Part shown: positions 30,626 to 39,921 of the stretch, in pieces
Numbering within the stretch: position 1 is the first letter of the stretch
Layout of the letters: each line of letters starts with the position of its first letter
Origin: Clavibacter michiganensis subsp. insidiosus
GTDB lineage: Bacteria; Actinomycetota; Actinomycetes; Actinomycetales; Microbacteriaceae
Direction: 5' to 3'
Assembly (NCBI RefSeq): GCF_002240565.1
Contig: NZ_MZMO01000001.1
Location: forward strand, 1,798,001-1,862,000
Length of the DNA stretch: 64,000 nt
Made by a program: the position numbers and the translations under genes
The notes under the pieces: model-generated
What the model was told of the DNA's origin: nothing
What the model saw: the letters and a program-made list of their open reading frames with translations, nothing else
Databases searched by the model: none

Positions 30626-32050
30626 ATGTTCAGAGACTCATCCGAGGTGCTCGCGTTCATCAAGGACACCGACGTCAAGTTCCTCGATATCCGGTTCACC
30701 GACCTGCCCGGGGTGCAGCAGCACTTCAACATCCCCGCATCCACCGTCGACGAGGAGTTCTTCTCCGTCGGCCAGCTGTTCGACGGCTCGTCCATCCGCG
30801 GCTTCGCGAGCATCCACGAGTCGGACATGCAGCTCATCCCCGACGTGACGACGGCGTACATCGACCCGTTCCGCATCGAGCGGACCCTCATCATGGTGTT
30901 CGACATCTACAACCCCCGCAACGGCGAGATCTACGCCCGCGACCCGCGCCAGGTGGCGAAGAAGGCGGAGAAGTTCCTCGCCGCGTCCGGCATCGCGGAC
31001 ACCGCGTTCTTCGCGCCCGAGGCCGAGTTCTACATCTTCGACGACGTCCGCTACGAGGTGAACCAGCACACGAGCTTCTACTCGGTCGACTCCGAGGAGG
31101 GCGCCTGGAACTCGGGGCGCGAGGAGGAGGGCGGCAACCTCGGCAACAAGACGCCGTACAAGGGGGGCTACTTCCCCGTCAGCCCCGTCGACAAGCAGGC
31201 CGACCTCCGCGACGACATCAGCCTCAAGCTGATCGACGCGGGCCTCATCCTCGAGCGCGCGCACCACGAGGTGGGAACGGGCGGCCAGGCCGAGATCAAC
31301 TACCGCTTCGACACGATGGTGCACGCGGCGGACGACATCCTGAAGTTCAAGTACATCGTCAAGAACACGGCCGAGCAGTGGGGCAAGACCGCCACGTTCA
31401 TGCCGAAGCCGCTCTTCGGCGACAACGGCTCGGGCATGCACACGCACCAGTCGCTCTGGAACGACGGCAAGCCGCTGTTCTACGACGAGGCCGGCTACGG
31501 CGGCCTGTCGGACGTGGCGCGCTGGTACATCGGCGGCATCCTCAAGCACGCGCCGGCGATCCTCGCCTTCACGAACCCGACGGTGAACTCGTACCACCGC
31601 CTCGTCCCCGGCTTCGAGGCGCCCGTCAACCTCGTCTACTCGGCGGGCAACCGCTCGGCGTCGATCCGCATCCCGATCACGGGCACGAACCCGAAGGCCA
31701 AGCGCATCGAGTTCCGCGCGCCCGACGCGTCGAGCAACCCGTACCTCGCGTTCGCGGCGCAGCTGATGGCCGGCATCGACGGCATCAAGAACCGCATCGA
31801 GCCGCACGAGCCGGTCGACAAGGACCTCTACGAGCTCCCGCCCGAGGAGGCGAAGAACATCCCGCAGGTCCCCGCGTCGCTCGGTGCCGCCCTGGAGGCG
31901 CTCGAGGCCGACCACGAGTTCCTCACCGCGGGCAACGTGTTCACGCCGGACCTCATCGAGACGTGGATCGAGTACAAGCGCGAGATGGAGATCAAGCCCC
32001 TCGCGCAGCGCCCGCACCCGTTCGAGTTCGAGCTGTACTACGGCGTCTGA
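30626..32050 (+). CDS. glnA: Glutamine synthetase type I, adenylylation-controlled
   Basis: This enzyme makes glutamine from glutamate, ammonia and ATP as a dodecamer. It is 474 residues, the GSI-beta length. The N-terminal beta-grasp has [19 protein letters not shown] and FDGSSIRGF. The catalytic barrel has [13 protein letters not shown], the GS signature [12 protein letters not shown] (ATP-binding region), and [20 protein letters not shown]. The adenylylation loop [16 protein letters not shown] carries Tyr402, the expected AMP acceptor for GlnE, which is encoded just downstream on the other strand. GGAGA precedes the ATG. The promoter carries a full GlnR box. Confidence 0.97.
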   Translation: MFRDSSEVLAFIKDTDVKFLDIRFTDLPGVQQHFNIPASTVDEEFFSVGQLFDGSSIRGFASIHESDMQLIPDVTTAYIDPFRIERTLIMVFDIYNPRNGEIYARDPRQVAKKAEKFLAASGIADTAFFAPEAEFYIFDDVRYEVNQHTSFYSVDSEEGAWNSGREEEGGNLGNKTPYKGGYFPVSPVDKQADLRDDISLKLIDAGLILERAHHEVGTGGQAEINYRFDTMVHAADDILKFKYIVKNTAEQWGKTATFMPKPLFGDNGSGMHTHQSLWNDGKPLFYDEAGYGGLSDVARWYIGGILKHAPAILAFTNPTVNSYHRLVPGFEAPVNLVYSAGNRSASIRIPITGTNPKAKRIEFRAPDASSNPYLAFAAQLMAGIDGIKNRIEPHEPVDKDLYELPPEEAKNIPQVPASLGAALEALEADHEFLTAGNVFTPDLIETWIEYKREMEIKPLAQRPHPFEFELYYGV

Positions 32051-32082
32051 TCCCACGGGCACCCGCACCGGGTGCGTGACGC

Positions 32083-32114
32083 ACGGGCCGTCCTCCTCCG
32101 GGAGGGCGGCCCGT
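32083..32114. terminator. Bidirectional terminator between glnA1 and glnE
   Basis: A 14-bp stem (ACGGGCCG plus CCTCC pairing with GGAGG plus CGGCCCGT, one G-U pair) with a TCCG loop lies 32 nt after the glnA1 stop. It serves the convergent glnE as well. Confidence 0.82.
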
Positions 32115-32143
32115 CGTCGTCGGCGCTGCCGGATGGACCGGCG

Positions 32144-35100
32144 TCAGGCGCCGCGCGGATGCGGCTGGTCGTCGAGGCCGTAGAAGAGCCGCTCGAACAC
32201 CGTGCGGGCGCGGCGGGTGACGCCGAGGTACTCCTCCTCGAGCACCGACGCCGAGCCGGGCGGGTACTCGAGGAGCCGGGCGATGGCGTCGAGCGCGGCG
32301 CGGTCGGCCGGCAGGACGTCCGCCGTGCGGTTGGTCCAGAGCGTCATGGCGGAGCGGACACGGGACGCGAGGAGCCAGGCGTCGCGGAGGCGGGCGGCGT
32401 CGCCATCGGCCACGAGGCCCGACCCCACGGCGGCGTCGAGCGCGCCGAGCGTGGTCGGCGTCCGCAGGGTGGGGTGCGCATGCGCGTGCTGGAGCTGGAT
32501 CAGCTGGACCAGCCATTCCACGTCGCTGAGCGACCCGCGCCCGAGCTTCAGGTGGCGGGTGGGATCCGCTCCCTGCGGGAGACGCTCGTTCTCCACGCGC
32601 GCCTTGATGCGCTTGATCTCGCGCACCTCCGCGTCGCCGATGGCGTCCGGGTAGCGGATGCGGTCGGCCAGCCCCGTGAAGTCCGCGATGAGCCCGCTGT
32701 CGCCGACGACGCCCCGTGCGCGGAGCAGTGCCTGCGCCTCCCAGGTCAGTGACCACCGCTCGTAGTACGCGCGGTAGGAGGCGAACGACCGCGCGACGGG
32801 CCCGTTCCGCCCTTCGGGGCGCAGGCCCGTGTCGAGGTCCAGCGGGAGGCGCGAGTCCTCCGTCAGGCCCGTGAGCTCGGAGACGATGACCTGGGCGCGC
32901 CGCTGGGCGAGCTCGGGATCCATGCCCGCTATGGGGCGGAACACGTACATGACGTCCGCGTCGGAGCCGAAGCCGAGCTCGGCGCCGCCGTAGCGTCCCA
33001 TGGCGACCACGGCGAACTCGGGCCAGGGGCCGTCCTCGCGGCGGATGGCGCGCATCACCCCGCGGAGGGTCGCCGTGGTGATGTCGGCCAGGGACGGCCC
33101 GAGCGTCTCGACGTGCGTGACCCCCACGATCGCGCCGATGGCGAGGCGCAGGATCTCGCGGCGGCGGAGTGTGCGCAGCGCGGCCGCCGCGGCGTCGGCC
33201 GTGGGGTGCCGGTTCACGGTGGCGACGGCCTCCTCCTCGAGGGCCGCCCAGGTCCGGGGTCGCAGGTCCTCGTCGCGGGCGAGCCACGCGGCCGTCTCGG
33301 GGACGCGGTCGAGCAGCTTCGAGACGAAGCGGGATCCCGAGAGCACCTGGGCGAGGCGCTGCGCGGCCCCGGCCGAGTCCCGGAGCATCCGCAGGAACCA
33401 GTTCGACTCCCCCAGCGCCTCGCTGAGCCGGCGGAACGCGAGCAGGCCGTGGTCGGGATCCGGGCCGTCGGCGAACCACTGCAGGAGCACGGGGAGCAGG
33501 TGGCGCTGGATGGCCGAGCTGCGCGAGACCCCCTGCGTGAGCGCGCGGATGTGGGCGAGCGCACCGCGCGCGTCGACGAAGCCGATGGCGGAGAGGCGCG
33601 CGGCCGCCTGATCGCTGGTGAGCGCCAGCGACTCCTCGGGGAGCGAGGCCACCGCCGCGAGGAGCGGGCGGTAGAACAGCCGCTCGTGCAGCGTCCGGAC
33701 GGCGGTCTTCGTGGCGGTCCAGCGCGCTGTGAGCTCCTCCGCGCGGCCGTCCAGACCGGTGCTGCGCGCGAGGATGCGCAACCGCTCCTCGTCGGTGGGC
33801 ATCAGGTGCGTGCGCCGGAGCTGATCCAGCTGCAGCCGGTGCTCGAGGAGCCGGAGGTACCGGTAGTCCTTCGCGAACTCGCCGGCCTCCGTGCGGCCGA
33901 TGTACCCCGCGTCGGCGAGGGCCACGAGCGCGGCCAGCGTGCTGCGGTCCCGGACGGCCTCGTCGCCCTGCCCGTGCACCAGCTGGAGGAGCTGCACCGT
34001 GAACTCGATGTCGCGGATCCCGCCCGGCCCGAGCTTGATCTGCTGGTGCAGCTGCTCGGCGGGGATGTTGTCGGTGACCCGCGTGCGCATGCGCTGGACC
34101 TGCCCGACGAAGCCCTCGCGGGAGGCGCTCGACCAGATGAGCGGCGCGACGGCGTCGGCGTACCGCTGTCCCAGCTCGGCGTCGCCCGCGAGCGGACGGG
34201 CCTTGAGCAGGGCCTGGAACTCCCAGTCCTTCGCCCACCGCTCGTAGTACGCGAGGTGGGAGTCGAGCGTGCGGACGAGCGCGCCGGCCTTCCCCTCGGG
34301 CCGGAGGTTGGCGTCGACCTCCCAGAGGGCCGGCTCGATCTCGTGCTCGTCGATGCCGCGCATGGTCAGCACGGCGAGGCGCGTCGCGAGCTCGACCGCC
34401 CGCGACGGCTCGATGACCGGTTCGCCGGACGCGTCGGTCGCGGCCTCGGCCACGAAGATGACGTCGACGTCGCTGACGTAGTTGAGCTCGCGGGCGCCGG
34501 CCTTGCCCATGCCGATGACGGCGAGGCGCGTCGCGGCGATCTCCTCGGGTCGCGCGCGACCGAACGTCCCGGGGACGGACAGCTCCGCGCGCGCGACGGC
34601 GAGCGACGCCTCGAGGGCCGCGCCCGCCAGATCGGCGAGGGCGGCGGTGACGGGGCGCACGGCCGCGAGCGGATCCGGGTGCACGAGGTCCCACGCGGCG
34701 ACGCGCGCGACGAGGGCGCGATAGCGGACCCGCAGGGCCGTCCGGGCGTCCGGGCCGGTGATCCGCGCCACGCCGTCGACCGCGCGCACCGCGTCGAGCA
34801 GTCGCGCGCCGACGTCGGCCGGTGCCGGCGCGCCCTCCAGCGGACGGGCGAAGCCGTCGAGCTCGACGGTGTGGCGTGCGAGGAACTCGGCGAGACCGCC
34901 TGAGGACCCGAGCACCCGCGCCAGCCGGTGGCGCGCGTCGGGGTCGGCGAGCACGGCGCGCGTGCGCTCGGGATCCGCGCGGAGCAGCCGGACCAGCGCG
35001 TCGAGGGCGCCGTCCGGGTCCGCGCTCGAGTGCAGCGCGTCCACCAGGTCGGCCTCCGCCCACCCGGACAGCGCCGCCGCCTCCTCGAGGGCCTCGCCGA

Positions 35101-35164
35101 CCTCGCTCAGCCGCGCGAAGCCCGCGCGCGCCAACGCGCCGAGCAGCGTCTGCCCACGTCTCAT
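32144..35164 (-). CDS. glnE: Bifunctional glutamine synthetase adenylyltransferase/adenylyl-removing enzyme
   Basis: This enzyme attaches AMP to, and removes it from, the regulatory tyrosine of glutamine synthetase. It is 1006 residues with two nucleotidyltransferase domains, each followed by a helical bundle. The first (removing) domain has GKAGARELNYVSDVDVIF around residue 210. The second (transferring) domain has GRYGGAELGFGSDADVMYVF around residue 725. Both keep the SDxD metal aspartates. The ATG follows GGAG six nt upstream and lies 58 bp after glnA2, so glnA2-glnE is probably one transcript. Confidence 0.95.
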   Translation of the reverse strand: MRRGQTLLGALARAGFARLSEVGEALEEAAALSGWAEADLVDALHSSADPDGALDALVRLLRADPERTRAVLADPDARHRLARVLGSSGGLAEFLARHTVELDGFARPLEGAPAPADVGARLLDAVRAVDGVARITGPDARTALRVRYRALVARVAAWDLVHPDPLAAVRPVTAALADLAGAALEASLAVARAELSVPGTFGRARPEEIAATRLAVIGMGKAGARELNYVSDVDVIFVAEAATDASGEPVIEPSRAVELATRLAVLTMRGIDEHEIEPALWEVDANLRPEGKAGALVRTLDSHLAYYERWAKDWEFQALLKARPLAGDAELGQRYADAVAPLIWSSASREGFVGQVQRMRTRVTDNIPAEQLHQQIKLGPGGIRDIEFTVQLLQLVHGQGDEAVRDRSTLAALVALADAGYIGRTEAGEFAKDYRYLRLLEHRLQLDQLRRTHLMPTDEERLRILARSTGLDGRAEELTARWTATKTAVRTLHERLFYRPLLAAVASLPEESLALTSDQAAARLSAIGFVDARGALAHIRALTQGVSRSSAIQRHLLPVLLQWFADGPDPDHGLLAFRRLSEALGESNWFLRMLRDSAGAAQRLAQVLSGSRFVSKLLDRVPETAAWLARDEDLRPRTWAALEEEAVATVNRHPTADAAAAALRTLRRREILRLAIGAIVGVTHVETLGPSLADITTATLRGVMRAIRREDGPWPEFAVVAMGRYGGAELGFGSDADVMYVFRPIAGMDPELAQRRAQVIVSELTGLTEDSRLPLDLDTGLRPEGRNGPVARSFASYRAYYERWSLTWEAQALLRARGVVGDSGLIADFTGLADRIRYPDAIGDAEVREIKRIKARVENERLPQGADPTRHLKLGRGSLSDVEWLVQLIQLQHAHAHPTLRTPTTLGALDAAVGSGLVADGDAARLRDAWLLASRVRSAMTLWTNRTADVLPADRAALDAIARLLEYPPGSASVLEEEYLGVTRRARTVFERLFYGLDDQPHPRGA

Positions 35165-35222
35165 GGCTCGCTCCGGCCTCGTCGTCGGATGTCGGTGGTG
35201 ATGCGCCCTCCGGGGATCCGGC

Positions 35223-36560
35223 TCAGAGCATCTCGAGGTTGGAGCGCAGCTCGTACGGCGTCACCTGGGCGCGGTAGTCGCGCCACTCCTGCCGCTTGTT
35301 GAGCAGCACGTAGTTGAACACCTGCTCGCCCAGCGTCTCGGCGACGAGCTCGGAGCGCTCCATGATCTGCACGGCGTGGTCGAGGCTCGACGGCAGCGGC
35401 GCGTACCCGAGGGCGCGACGCTCGGCGTCGCTCAGCGTCCACACGTTGTCCTCGGCCTCCGCCGGGAGCTCGTAGCCCTCCTCGATGCCCGTGAGGCCCG
35501 CGGCGAGCATGAGGGAGAAGGAGAGGTACGGGTTCGCCGCCGAGTCGATGGCGCGGTACTCGACGCGGGAGCTGTTGCCCTTGTTCGGCTTGTACAGCGG
35601 CACGCGCACGAGCGCGGACCGGTTGTTGTGCCCCCACGTGACGAAGCTGGGCGCCTCGCCGCCGCCCCAGAGCCGCTTGTACGAGTTCACGAACTGGTTC
35701 GTCACCGCCGTGATCTCGGGAGCGTGCTTGAGCAGCCCGGCGATGAACTGCCGGCCGATGGTGGAGAGCTGGTACTCGGCGCCCGACGCGTAGAACGCGT
35801 TGACGTCGCCCTCGAAGAGCGACATGTGCGTGTGCATCCCGCTGCCGGGGTGCGCCGCGAGGGGCTTCGGCATGAACGTCGCGTAGACGCCCTGCTCGAT
35901 GGCCACCTCCTTGATGACCGTGCGGAACGTCATGATGTTGTCGGCCGTGGTGAGCGCGTCCGCGTAGCGGAGGTCGATCTCGTTCTGGCCGGGGCCCGCC
36001 TCGTGGTGGCTGAACTCGACGGAGATGCCGAGGTCCTCGAGCATGCGCACCGAGCGGCGGCGGAAGTCGTGCGCCGTGCCGCCGGGGACGTTGTCGAAGT
36101 AGCCGGCCGCGTCCACGGGCTCGGGGCCGTCGACCCCGAACTCGCTCGACTTGAGGAGGTAGAACTCGATCTCGGGGTGCGTGTAGAAGGTGAAGCCGCG
36201 GTCGGCCGCCTTCTCCAGCGTGCGCTTGAGGACGTTGCGGGGATCCGCGATCGCCGGCTGCCCGTCGGGCGTCGAGATGTCGCAGAACATGCGCGCGGTG
36301 GGGTCGATCTCGCCGCGCCACGGGAGGATCTGGAACGTCGTCGGATCCGGGTGGGCCAGCATGTCGGCCTCGTACGAGCGGGTGAGGCCCTCGATGGCCG
36401 AGCCGTCGAACCCGAGGCCCTCCGCGAACGCGCCCTCGACCTCCGCCGGGGCGATCGCCACCGACTTCAGGGTGCCGGTCACGTCGGTGAACCACAGGCG
36501 CACGAACTTGATCCCGCGCTCCTCGATCGTCCGCAGGACGAAGTCACGCTGCTTGTCCAT
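35223..36560 (-). CDS. glnA2: Second type I glutamine synthetase (GlnA2)
   Basis: This 445-residue GSI-type enzyme begins MDKQRDFVLRTIEERG. It has DVTGTLKSVAIAPAEVEGAF, GFDGSAIEGLTRSYEADM, HPEIEFYLLKSSEF, the ATP-binding PGSGMHTHMSLF, and RVEYRAIDSAANPYLSF. The segment aligned with the adenylylation loop of GlnA1 reads AEDNVWTLSDAERRALGY and has no tyrosine, so GlnE should not modify it. It is shorter than GlnA1 by the usual GSI-alpha/beta insertion difference. Upstream in-frame codons were rejected because the family starts at MDKQ, with GAGAGGG before it. It is divergent from panB. Confidence 0.94.
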   Translation of the reverse strand: MDKQRDFVLRTIEERGIKFVRLWFTDVTGTLKSVAIAPAEVEGAFAEGLGFDGSAIEGLTRSYEADMLAHPDPTTFQILPWRGEIDPTARMFCDISTPDGQPAIADPRNVLKRTLEKAADRGFTFYTHPEIEFYLLKSSEFGVDGPEPVDAAGYFDNVPGGTAHDFRRRSVRMLEDLGISVEFSHHEAGPGQNEIDLRYADALTTADNIMTFRTVIKEVAIEQGVYATFMPKPLAAHPGSGMHTHMSLFEGDVNAFYASGAEYQLSTIGRQFIAGLLKHAPEITAVTNQFVNSYKRLWGGGEAPSFVTWGHNNRSALVRVPLYKPNKGNSSRVEYRAIDSAANPYLSFSLMLAAGLTGIEEGYELPAEAEDNVWTLSDAERRALGYAPLPSSLDHAVQIMERSELVAETLGEQVFNYVLLNKRQEWRDYRAQVTPYELRSNLEML

Positions 36561-36645
36561 CCACCACCCTCTCGTCGGTGTCCAACCTACCGGCTGACCA
36601 GGGGTCGGGCCGAGCGCGCGCGGGGCCCGCCGTAGACTCCGAGGC

Positions 36646-37515
36646 ATGCAGAGCCCCGACGCTGCCGTCACCCCGCCCGAACCCGCCCGACTCCCGACGG
36701 AGCCCACCGGGCCGCCGAAGCGGGTGCGCATCCGGCACTTCGCCCGGGCCAAGGAGCAGGGCCTCAGGATCACGGGCCTCACGAGCTACGACATGCTCAC
36801 GGCCGGCATCTTCGACGAGGCCGGCATCGACTTCCTGCTCGTCGGCGACTCCGCCGGCAACACGGTCCTCGGCTACGACACGACCGTGCCGGTGACGGTC
36901 GACGAGCTGATCCCGCTCGCGCGCGCCGTGGCCGGCTCCGCCCAGCGGGCCCTCGTGGTCGCGGACCTCCCGTTCGGGTCCTACGAGTCCGGCGCCGACC
37001 AGGCGCTGGCGACCTCCGTGCGGTTCATGAAGGAGGCGCGCGCCCACGCCGTGAAGCTCGAGGGCGGGGTGCGCAGCGCCGAGCAGATCCGCCGCGTCGT
37101 CTCCTCCGGGATCCCGGTGATGGGCCACATCGGCTTCACGCCGCAGAGCGAGCACGGCCTGGGCGGCCACATCATCCAGGGACGCGGGGGCGCCGCCGAG
37201 GCGCTGCTCGCGGACGCGCTCGCGGTCCAGGACGCGGGAGCGTTCGCCGTGGTGCTCGAGATGGTGCCCCAGGGGATCGCGCGGCGCGTCAGCGAGGAGC
37301 TGCGCATCCCCACCATCGGCATCGGCGCCGGGAACGGCACGGACGGGCAGATCCTCGTCTGGACCGACTTCGCGGGCCTCACGAGCGGCCGCGTGCCGCG
37401 CTTCGTCCGGCGCTACGCCGACATGCGCCAGGTGCTCCTCGACGCGGCGACGCGCTACCGCGACGACGTCGTCGGCGGCACGTTCCCGGCCGAGGCGGAG
37501 AGCTACTCCGACTGA
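36646..37515 (+). CDS. panB: 3-methyl-2-oxobutanoate hydroxymethyltransferase
   Basis: This enzyme transfers a hydroxymethyl group from methylenetetrahydrofolate to 2-oxoisovalerate, giving ketopantoate for coenzyme A synthesis. The 289-residue TIM barrel shows [20 protein letters not shown] and [20 protein letters not shown] (metal Asp). [30 protein letters not shown] and [20 protein letters not shown] are also present. The first 35 residues are a Pro-rich extension. TAGACT ends 7 nt before the ATG, suggesting a leaderless mRNA. It is divergent from glnA2. Confidence 0.96.
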   Translation: MQSPDAAVTPPEPARLPTEPTGPPKRVRIRHFARAKEQGLRITGLTSYDMLTAGIFDEAGIDFLLVGDSAGNTVLGYDTTVPVTVDELIPLARAVAGSAQRALVVADLPFGSYESGADQALATSVRFMKEARAHAVKLEGGVRSAEQIRRVVSSGIPVMGHIGFTPQSEHGLGGHIIQGRGGAAEALLADALAVQDAGAFAVVLEMVPQGIARRVSEELRIPTIGIGAGNGTDGQILVWTDFAGLTSGRVPRFVRRYADMRQVLLDAATRYRDDVVGGTFPAEAESYSD

Positions 37516-37524
37516 CGCGCGGGA

Positions 37525-37707
37525 TCAGTCATCGTCGCGGTCCTCCGCGGCCCACTGCTCCGCGCGCTCGCGCAGCCGCTGCGGCGCCTTCGCCGCCTCC
37601 TCCGCCGTGGCGAATGGCCCGATCCGGTGCGCGGCCGGGGACAGCATCCCCTTCTCCACCTCGCCCGTGCGGTCGTCGTACCAGTACTGCTCGTCGCTGT
37701 CGCTCAT
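37525..37707 (-). CDS. Small SPOR-like hypothetical protein
   Basis: The product is 60 residues, MSDSDEQYWYDDRTGEVEKG at the N-terminus. A short motif RIGPFATAEEAAKAPQRL resembles the repeat seen in SPOR-type proteins, and the tail is acidic. Similar very short proteins of unknown function are common in actinobacteria. A TAGCAT box on the minus strand (37715-37720) ends 7 nt before the ATG, which supports both the start and the gene. It converges with panB, 9 bp away. Confidence 0.75.
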   Translation of the reverse strand: MSDSDEQYWYDDRTGEVEKGMLSPAAHRIGPFATAEEAAKAPQRLRERAEQWAAEDRDDD

Positions 37708-37781
37708 GCTGCCGATGCTAGGCCCGTCCGCGACGCGTGCGGCGAGCGGCCGGGGTCGAGCGAGCCGGTAGGGTCGGTCCC

Positions 37782-38603
37782 ATGAGCGACGACGCGACGA
37801 CCGCAATCGGCATCGACATCGGCGGGACCGGCATCAAGGGCGCCATCGTGGACGTCGCGACCGGCGAGCTGCGCAGCGAGCGCGTCAAGCTGCCGACGCC
37901 CCAGGGCGGCGAGCCGGACGACATCGTCGCGACCGTGAAGCAGATCATCGACGCGCTCGGCGAGGTCCCCGCGGGCACGCCCCTCGGCGTGTGCTTCCCC
38001 GCCGCCATCGTCCACGGGACGACCATGTCGGCCGCCAACGTCTCCCCCAGCTGGATCGGCCTCGAGGCGGAGAAGCTGTTCGAGGAGCGCCTGGGCCTCG
38101 AGATCACGTTCGTCAACGACGCGGATGCGGCCGGCTACGCGGAGGCCCGCTACGGCGCGGCCAAGGACGTGCGCGGCCTCGTCATCATGACCACGCTCGG
38201 CACGGGGATCGGCACGGCCCTCATCCACGACGGCGTCCTGATCCCGAACGCCGAGCTCGGCCACATGGACGTCGCGGGCCGTCGCGACTTCGAGCGCCGT
38301 GCGTCGTACGCGGCCAAGGAGCGCGCCCACCTCAACTGGAAGCGCTGGGCCGCGCGGCTGCAGGTCTACTACGGCCAGCTCGAGAAGCTGATGTGGCCGG
38401 AGCTCTTCATCGTCGGCGGCGGGGTGTCCAAGAACCACAAGCACTTCCTGCCGCTGCTGCGACTGCGCACCCCGATCGTGCCCGCGGAGCTGCGGAACAA
38501 CGCGGGCATCATGGGCGCCGCGGCACTGGCCGCGCACGCGGTCGGCGCGAGCACGCACGCGCCCGCGGCCGACCTCGTCGACAAGACGAAGCCCGAGGAC
38601 TGA
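37782..38603 (+). CDS. ppgK: Polyphosphate glucokinase
   Basis: This ROK-family kinase phosphorylates glucose with polyphosphate or ATP. It has 273 residues. The phosphate-1 motif is AIGIDIGGTGIKGAIVDVAT. The catalytic Asp is in ITFVNDADAAGYAEARYG, and adenosine/phosphate-2 is TTLGTGIGTALIHDG. It ends with FIVGGGVSKNHKHFLPLL. The ROK zinc-cysteine motif is absent, as is usual in PpgK. TAGGGT ends 7 nt before the ATG. A terminator hairpin starts 20 nt after the stop. Confidence 0.94.
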   Translation: MSDDATTAIGIDIGGTGIKGAIVDVATGELRSERVKLPTPQGGEPDDIVATVKQIIDALGEVPAGTPLGVCFPAAIVHGTTMSAANVSPSWIGLEAEKLFEERLGLEITFVNDADAAGYAEARYGAAKDVRGLVIMTTLGTGIGTALIHDGVLIPNAELGHMDVAGRRDFERRASYAAKERAHLNWKRWAARLQVYYGQLEKLMWPELFIVGGGVSKNHKHFLPLLRLRTPIVPAELRNNAGIMGAAALAAHAVGASTHAPAADLVDKTKPED

Positions 38604-38623
38604 GCGCCACAGCACCGCACTAC

Positions 38624-38660
38624 GAAGCGGCCGGACCCCCCGAGGGGATCCGGCCGCTTC
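38624..38660. terminator. Bidirectional terminator between ppgK and rnpB
   Basis: A 12-bp stem (GAAGCGGCCGGA / TCCGGCCGCTTC) extended by CCCC/GGGG with one bulged A and a 4-nt loop separates ppgK (plus) from the 3' end of the RNase P RNA (minus). It can stop both. Confidence 0.82.
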
Positions 38661-38677
38661 GGCGTGGGGGCGGATGG

Positions 38678-39058
38678 GCCGGCTGATACGCCGGGTTCTG
38701 TCCCGGTGCCTCGCGGCACCATGGACGGCCATCTATCTCGGAGCTGCGTCACCGCAGCCCTCCAGCGGTCTACCCGGGGACTGGACGAGCAGCCTGTGCG
38801 TCCCCTGTTCGACCTTGCTCCGGGCGAGGTTTGCATAGCCGACCCGATCACTCGGGCCGCTGGTGGTCTCTTACACCGCCGTTTCACCCTCACCCGCCGC
38901 TTCCGCGACGGGCGGTCTGCTCTCTGTTGCACTGTCTCGCGGGTCACCCCGGGTGGGTGTTACCCACCGCCCTGCTCTGTGGAGCCCGGACGTTCCTCGA
39001 CGCGGTCTCCCCCTCTCGGGATCCTCCGCGGCGCGACCGTCTTGCCGACCCCTCCGCG
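38678..39058 (-). ncRNA. rnpB: RNase P RNA component, class A
   Basis: The minus strand carries the class A RNase P RNA landmarks: GAGGAACGTCCGGGCTCCA (P4/J3-4 core), CAGTGCAACAGAGAGCAGAC, GGTGAAACGGCGG, and the 3' end ACAGAACCCGGCGTATCAGC. It processes tRNA 5' ends together with RnpA. The ends are approximate by about 10 nt. A TAGACT on the minus strand at 39065-39070 would start transcription near 39058. The convergent terminator at 38624-38660 closes it. Confidence 0.95.
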
Positions 39059-39095
39059 GGGACGAGTCTAGGGCAGCGTGCGGGCGGAGCTCCCG

Positions 39096-39830
39096 CTAGA
39101 GGCCGGACTCGTCCGTCCGCACGAGGATGGCGTTGCTCTCGGGATCGATGACCACGTCGTCGGGGGCCCGCTTCCGCAGGGCGTCGAGGTCGCTCTGGTT
39201 CAGGGCGATGTTGCTCCCCAGGGAGATGCCGCGGTGCAGCATCGCGGCGCCGACGCCGTACCGCGCGCGCTGCTTCTCGTAGAGCGCGAGGAGGTCCTCG
39301 GGGAACCGCGGTGCCAGGGCGTCCCGGTCCTTCCTCGCCTGCTCGGCCTGGACCCGCAGCTCCACGGCCGCGGCGTCGCGCTCGGCCTCGACCGCGGCGA
39401 GCCGCTCCGCCAGGGCGTCGCGCTCCACGACCACCTCGGCCTGCGCCGCCTGGGCCTCCTCGAGCCGCTGCATCACCTCGAGCTCGACCTCCTCGAGGGT
39501 GTCGCGGCGACGCAGCAGCGACTCGAGCTCGCGCTCCAGCGCCTGGACGTCCTTCGAGCTGCCGCCGGCCTCGATGCGGGTGCGGTCGCGGTCCATGCGC
39601 GCCTGCACGACGGCCACGTCGGACTCGATGCGCGCGAGCTCGGTCTGGGCGTCCTCCACGACGCCGGTCCGCTCGCCGAGGCGGCGTCGGACGACCTCCA
39701 TCTCCCGCTGCAGCGCGTCGATCTCCTTCAGCTGCGGGAGCTGCGCGAGCTGGCGCGTGAGATGCGTGAGCCGGGTGTCGATCTCCTGCAGGTCGAGGAG
39801 CTCCTTCTGGATGCTCGGATCGGCTTTCAT
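39096..39830 (-). CDS. DUF164-family coiled-coil protein with lost C4 zinc ribbon
   Basis: This 244-residue protein is mostly a long antiparallel coiled coil (residues 5-175, heptad-rich in Glu, Arg, Leu). It ends in the domain that in the family is a four-Cys zinc ribbon. Here that tail reads MLHRGISLGSNIALNQSDL and then APDDVVIDPESNAILVRTDE. The framework (ARYGVGAAML, ALRKRAPDD, ILVRT) is kept, but all four cysteines are gone. It lies next to the Nif3-like gene, the usual neighbour of this family. GAGGGAGAG precedes the ATG. The function is unknown. Confidence 0.85.
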   Translation of the reverse strand: MKADPSIQKELLDLQEIDTRLTHLTRQLAQLPQLKEIDALQREMEVVRRRLGERTGVVEDAQTELARIESDVAVVQARMDRDRTRIEAGGSSKDVQALERELESLLRRRDTLEEVELEVMQRLEEAQAAQAEVVVERDALAERLAAVEAERDAAAVELRVQAEQARKDRDALAPRFPEDLLALYEKQRARYGVGAAMLHRGISLGSNIALNQSDLDALRKRAPDDVVIDPESNAILVRTDESGL

Positions 39831-39921
39831 GCTCTCCCTCTCGTGGTGCGGCTCCGCCGGTGTGCGGCGTGCGCGCGATGCGTGCGTCGTGGATGCGCGG
39901 GACCGTCCGCGCGGCGGCCGG

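Noticed and set aside
38672-39071. Several short plus-strand ORFs over the RNase P RNA
   Set aside because: The minus strand carries the class A RNase P core motifs across the whole region; the ORFs have no protein signature.
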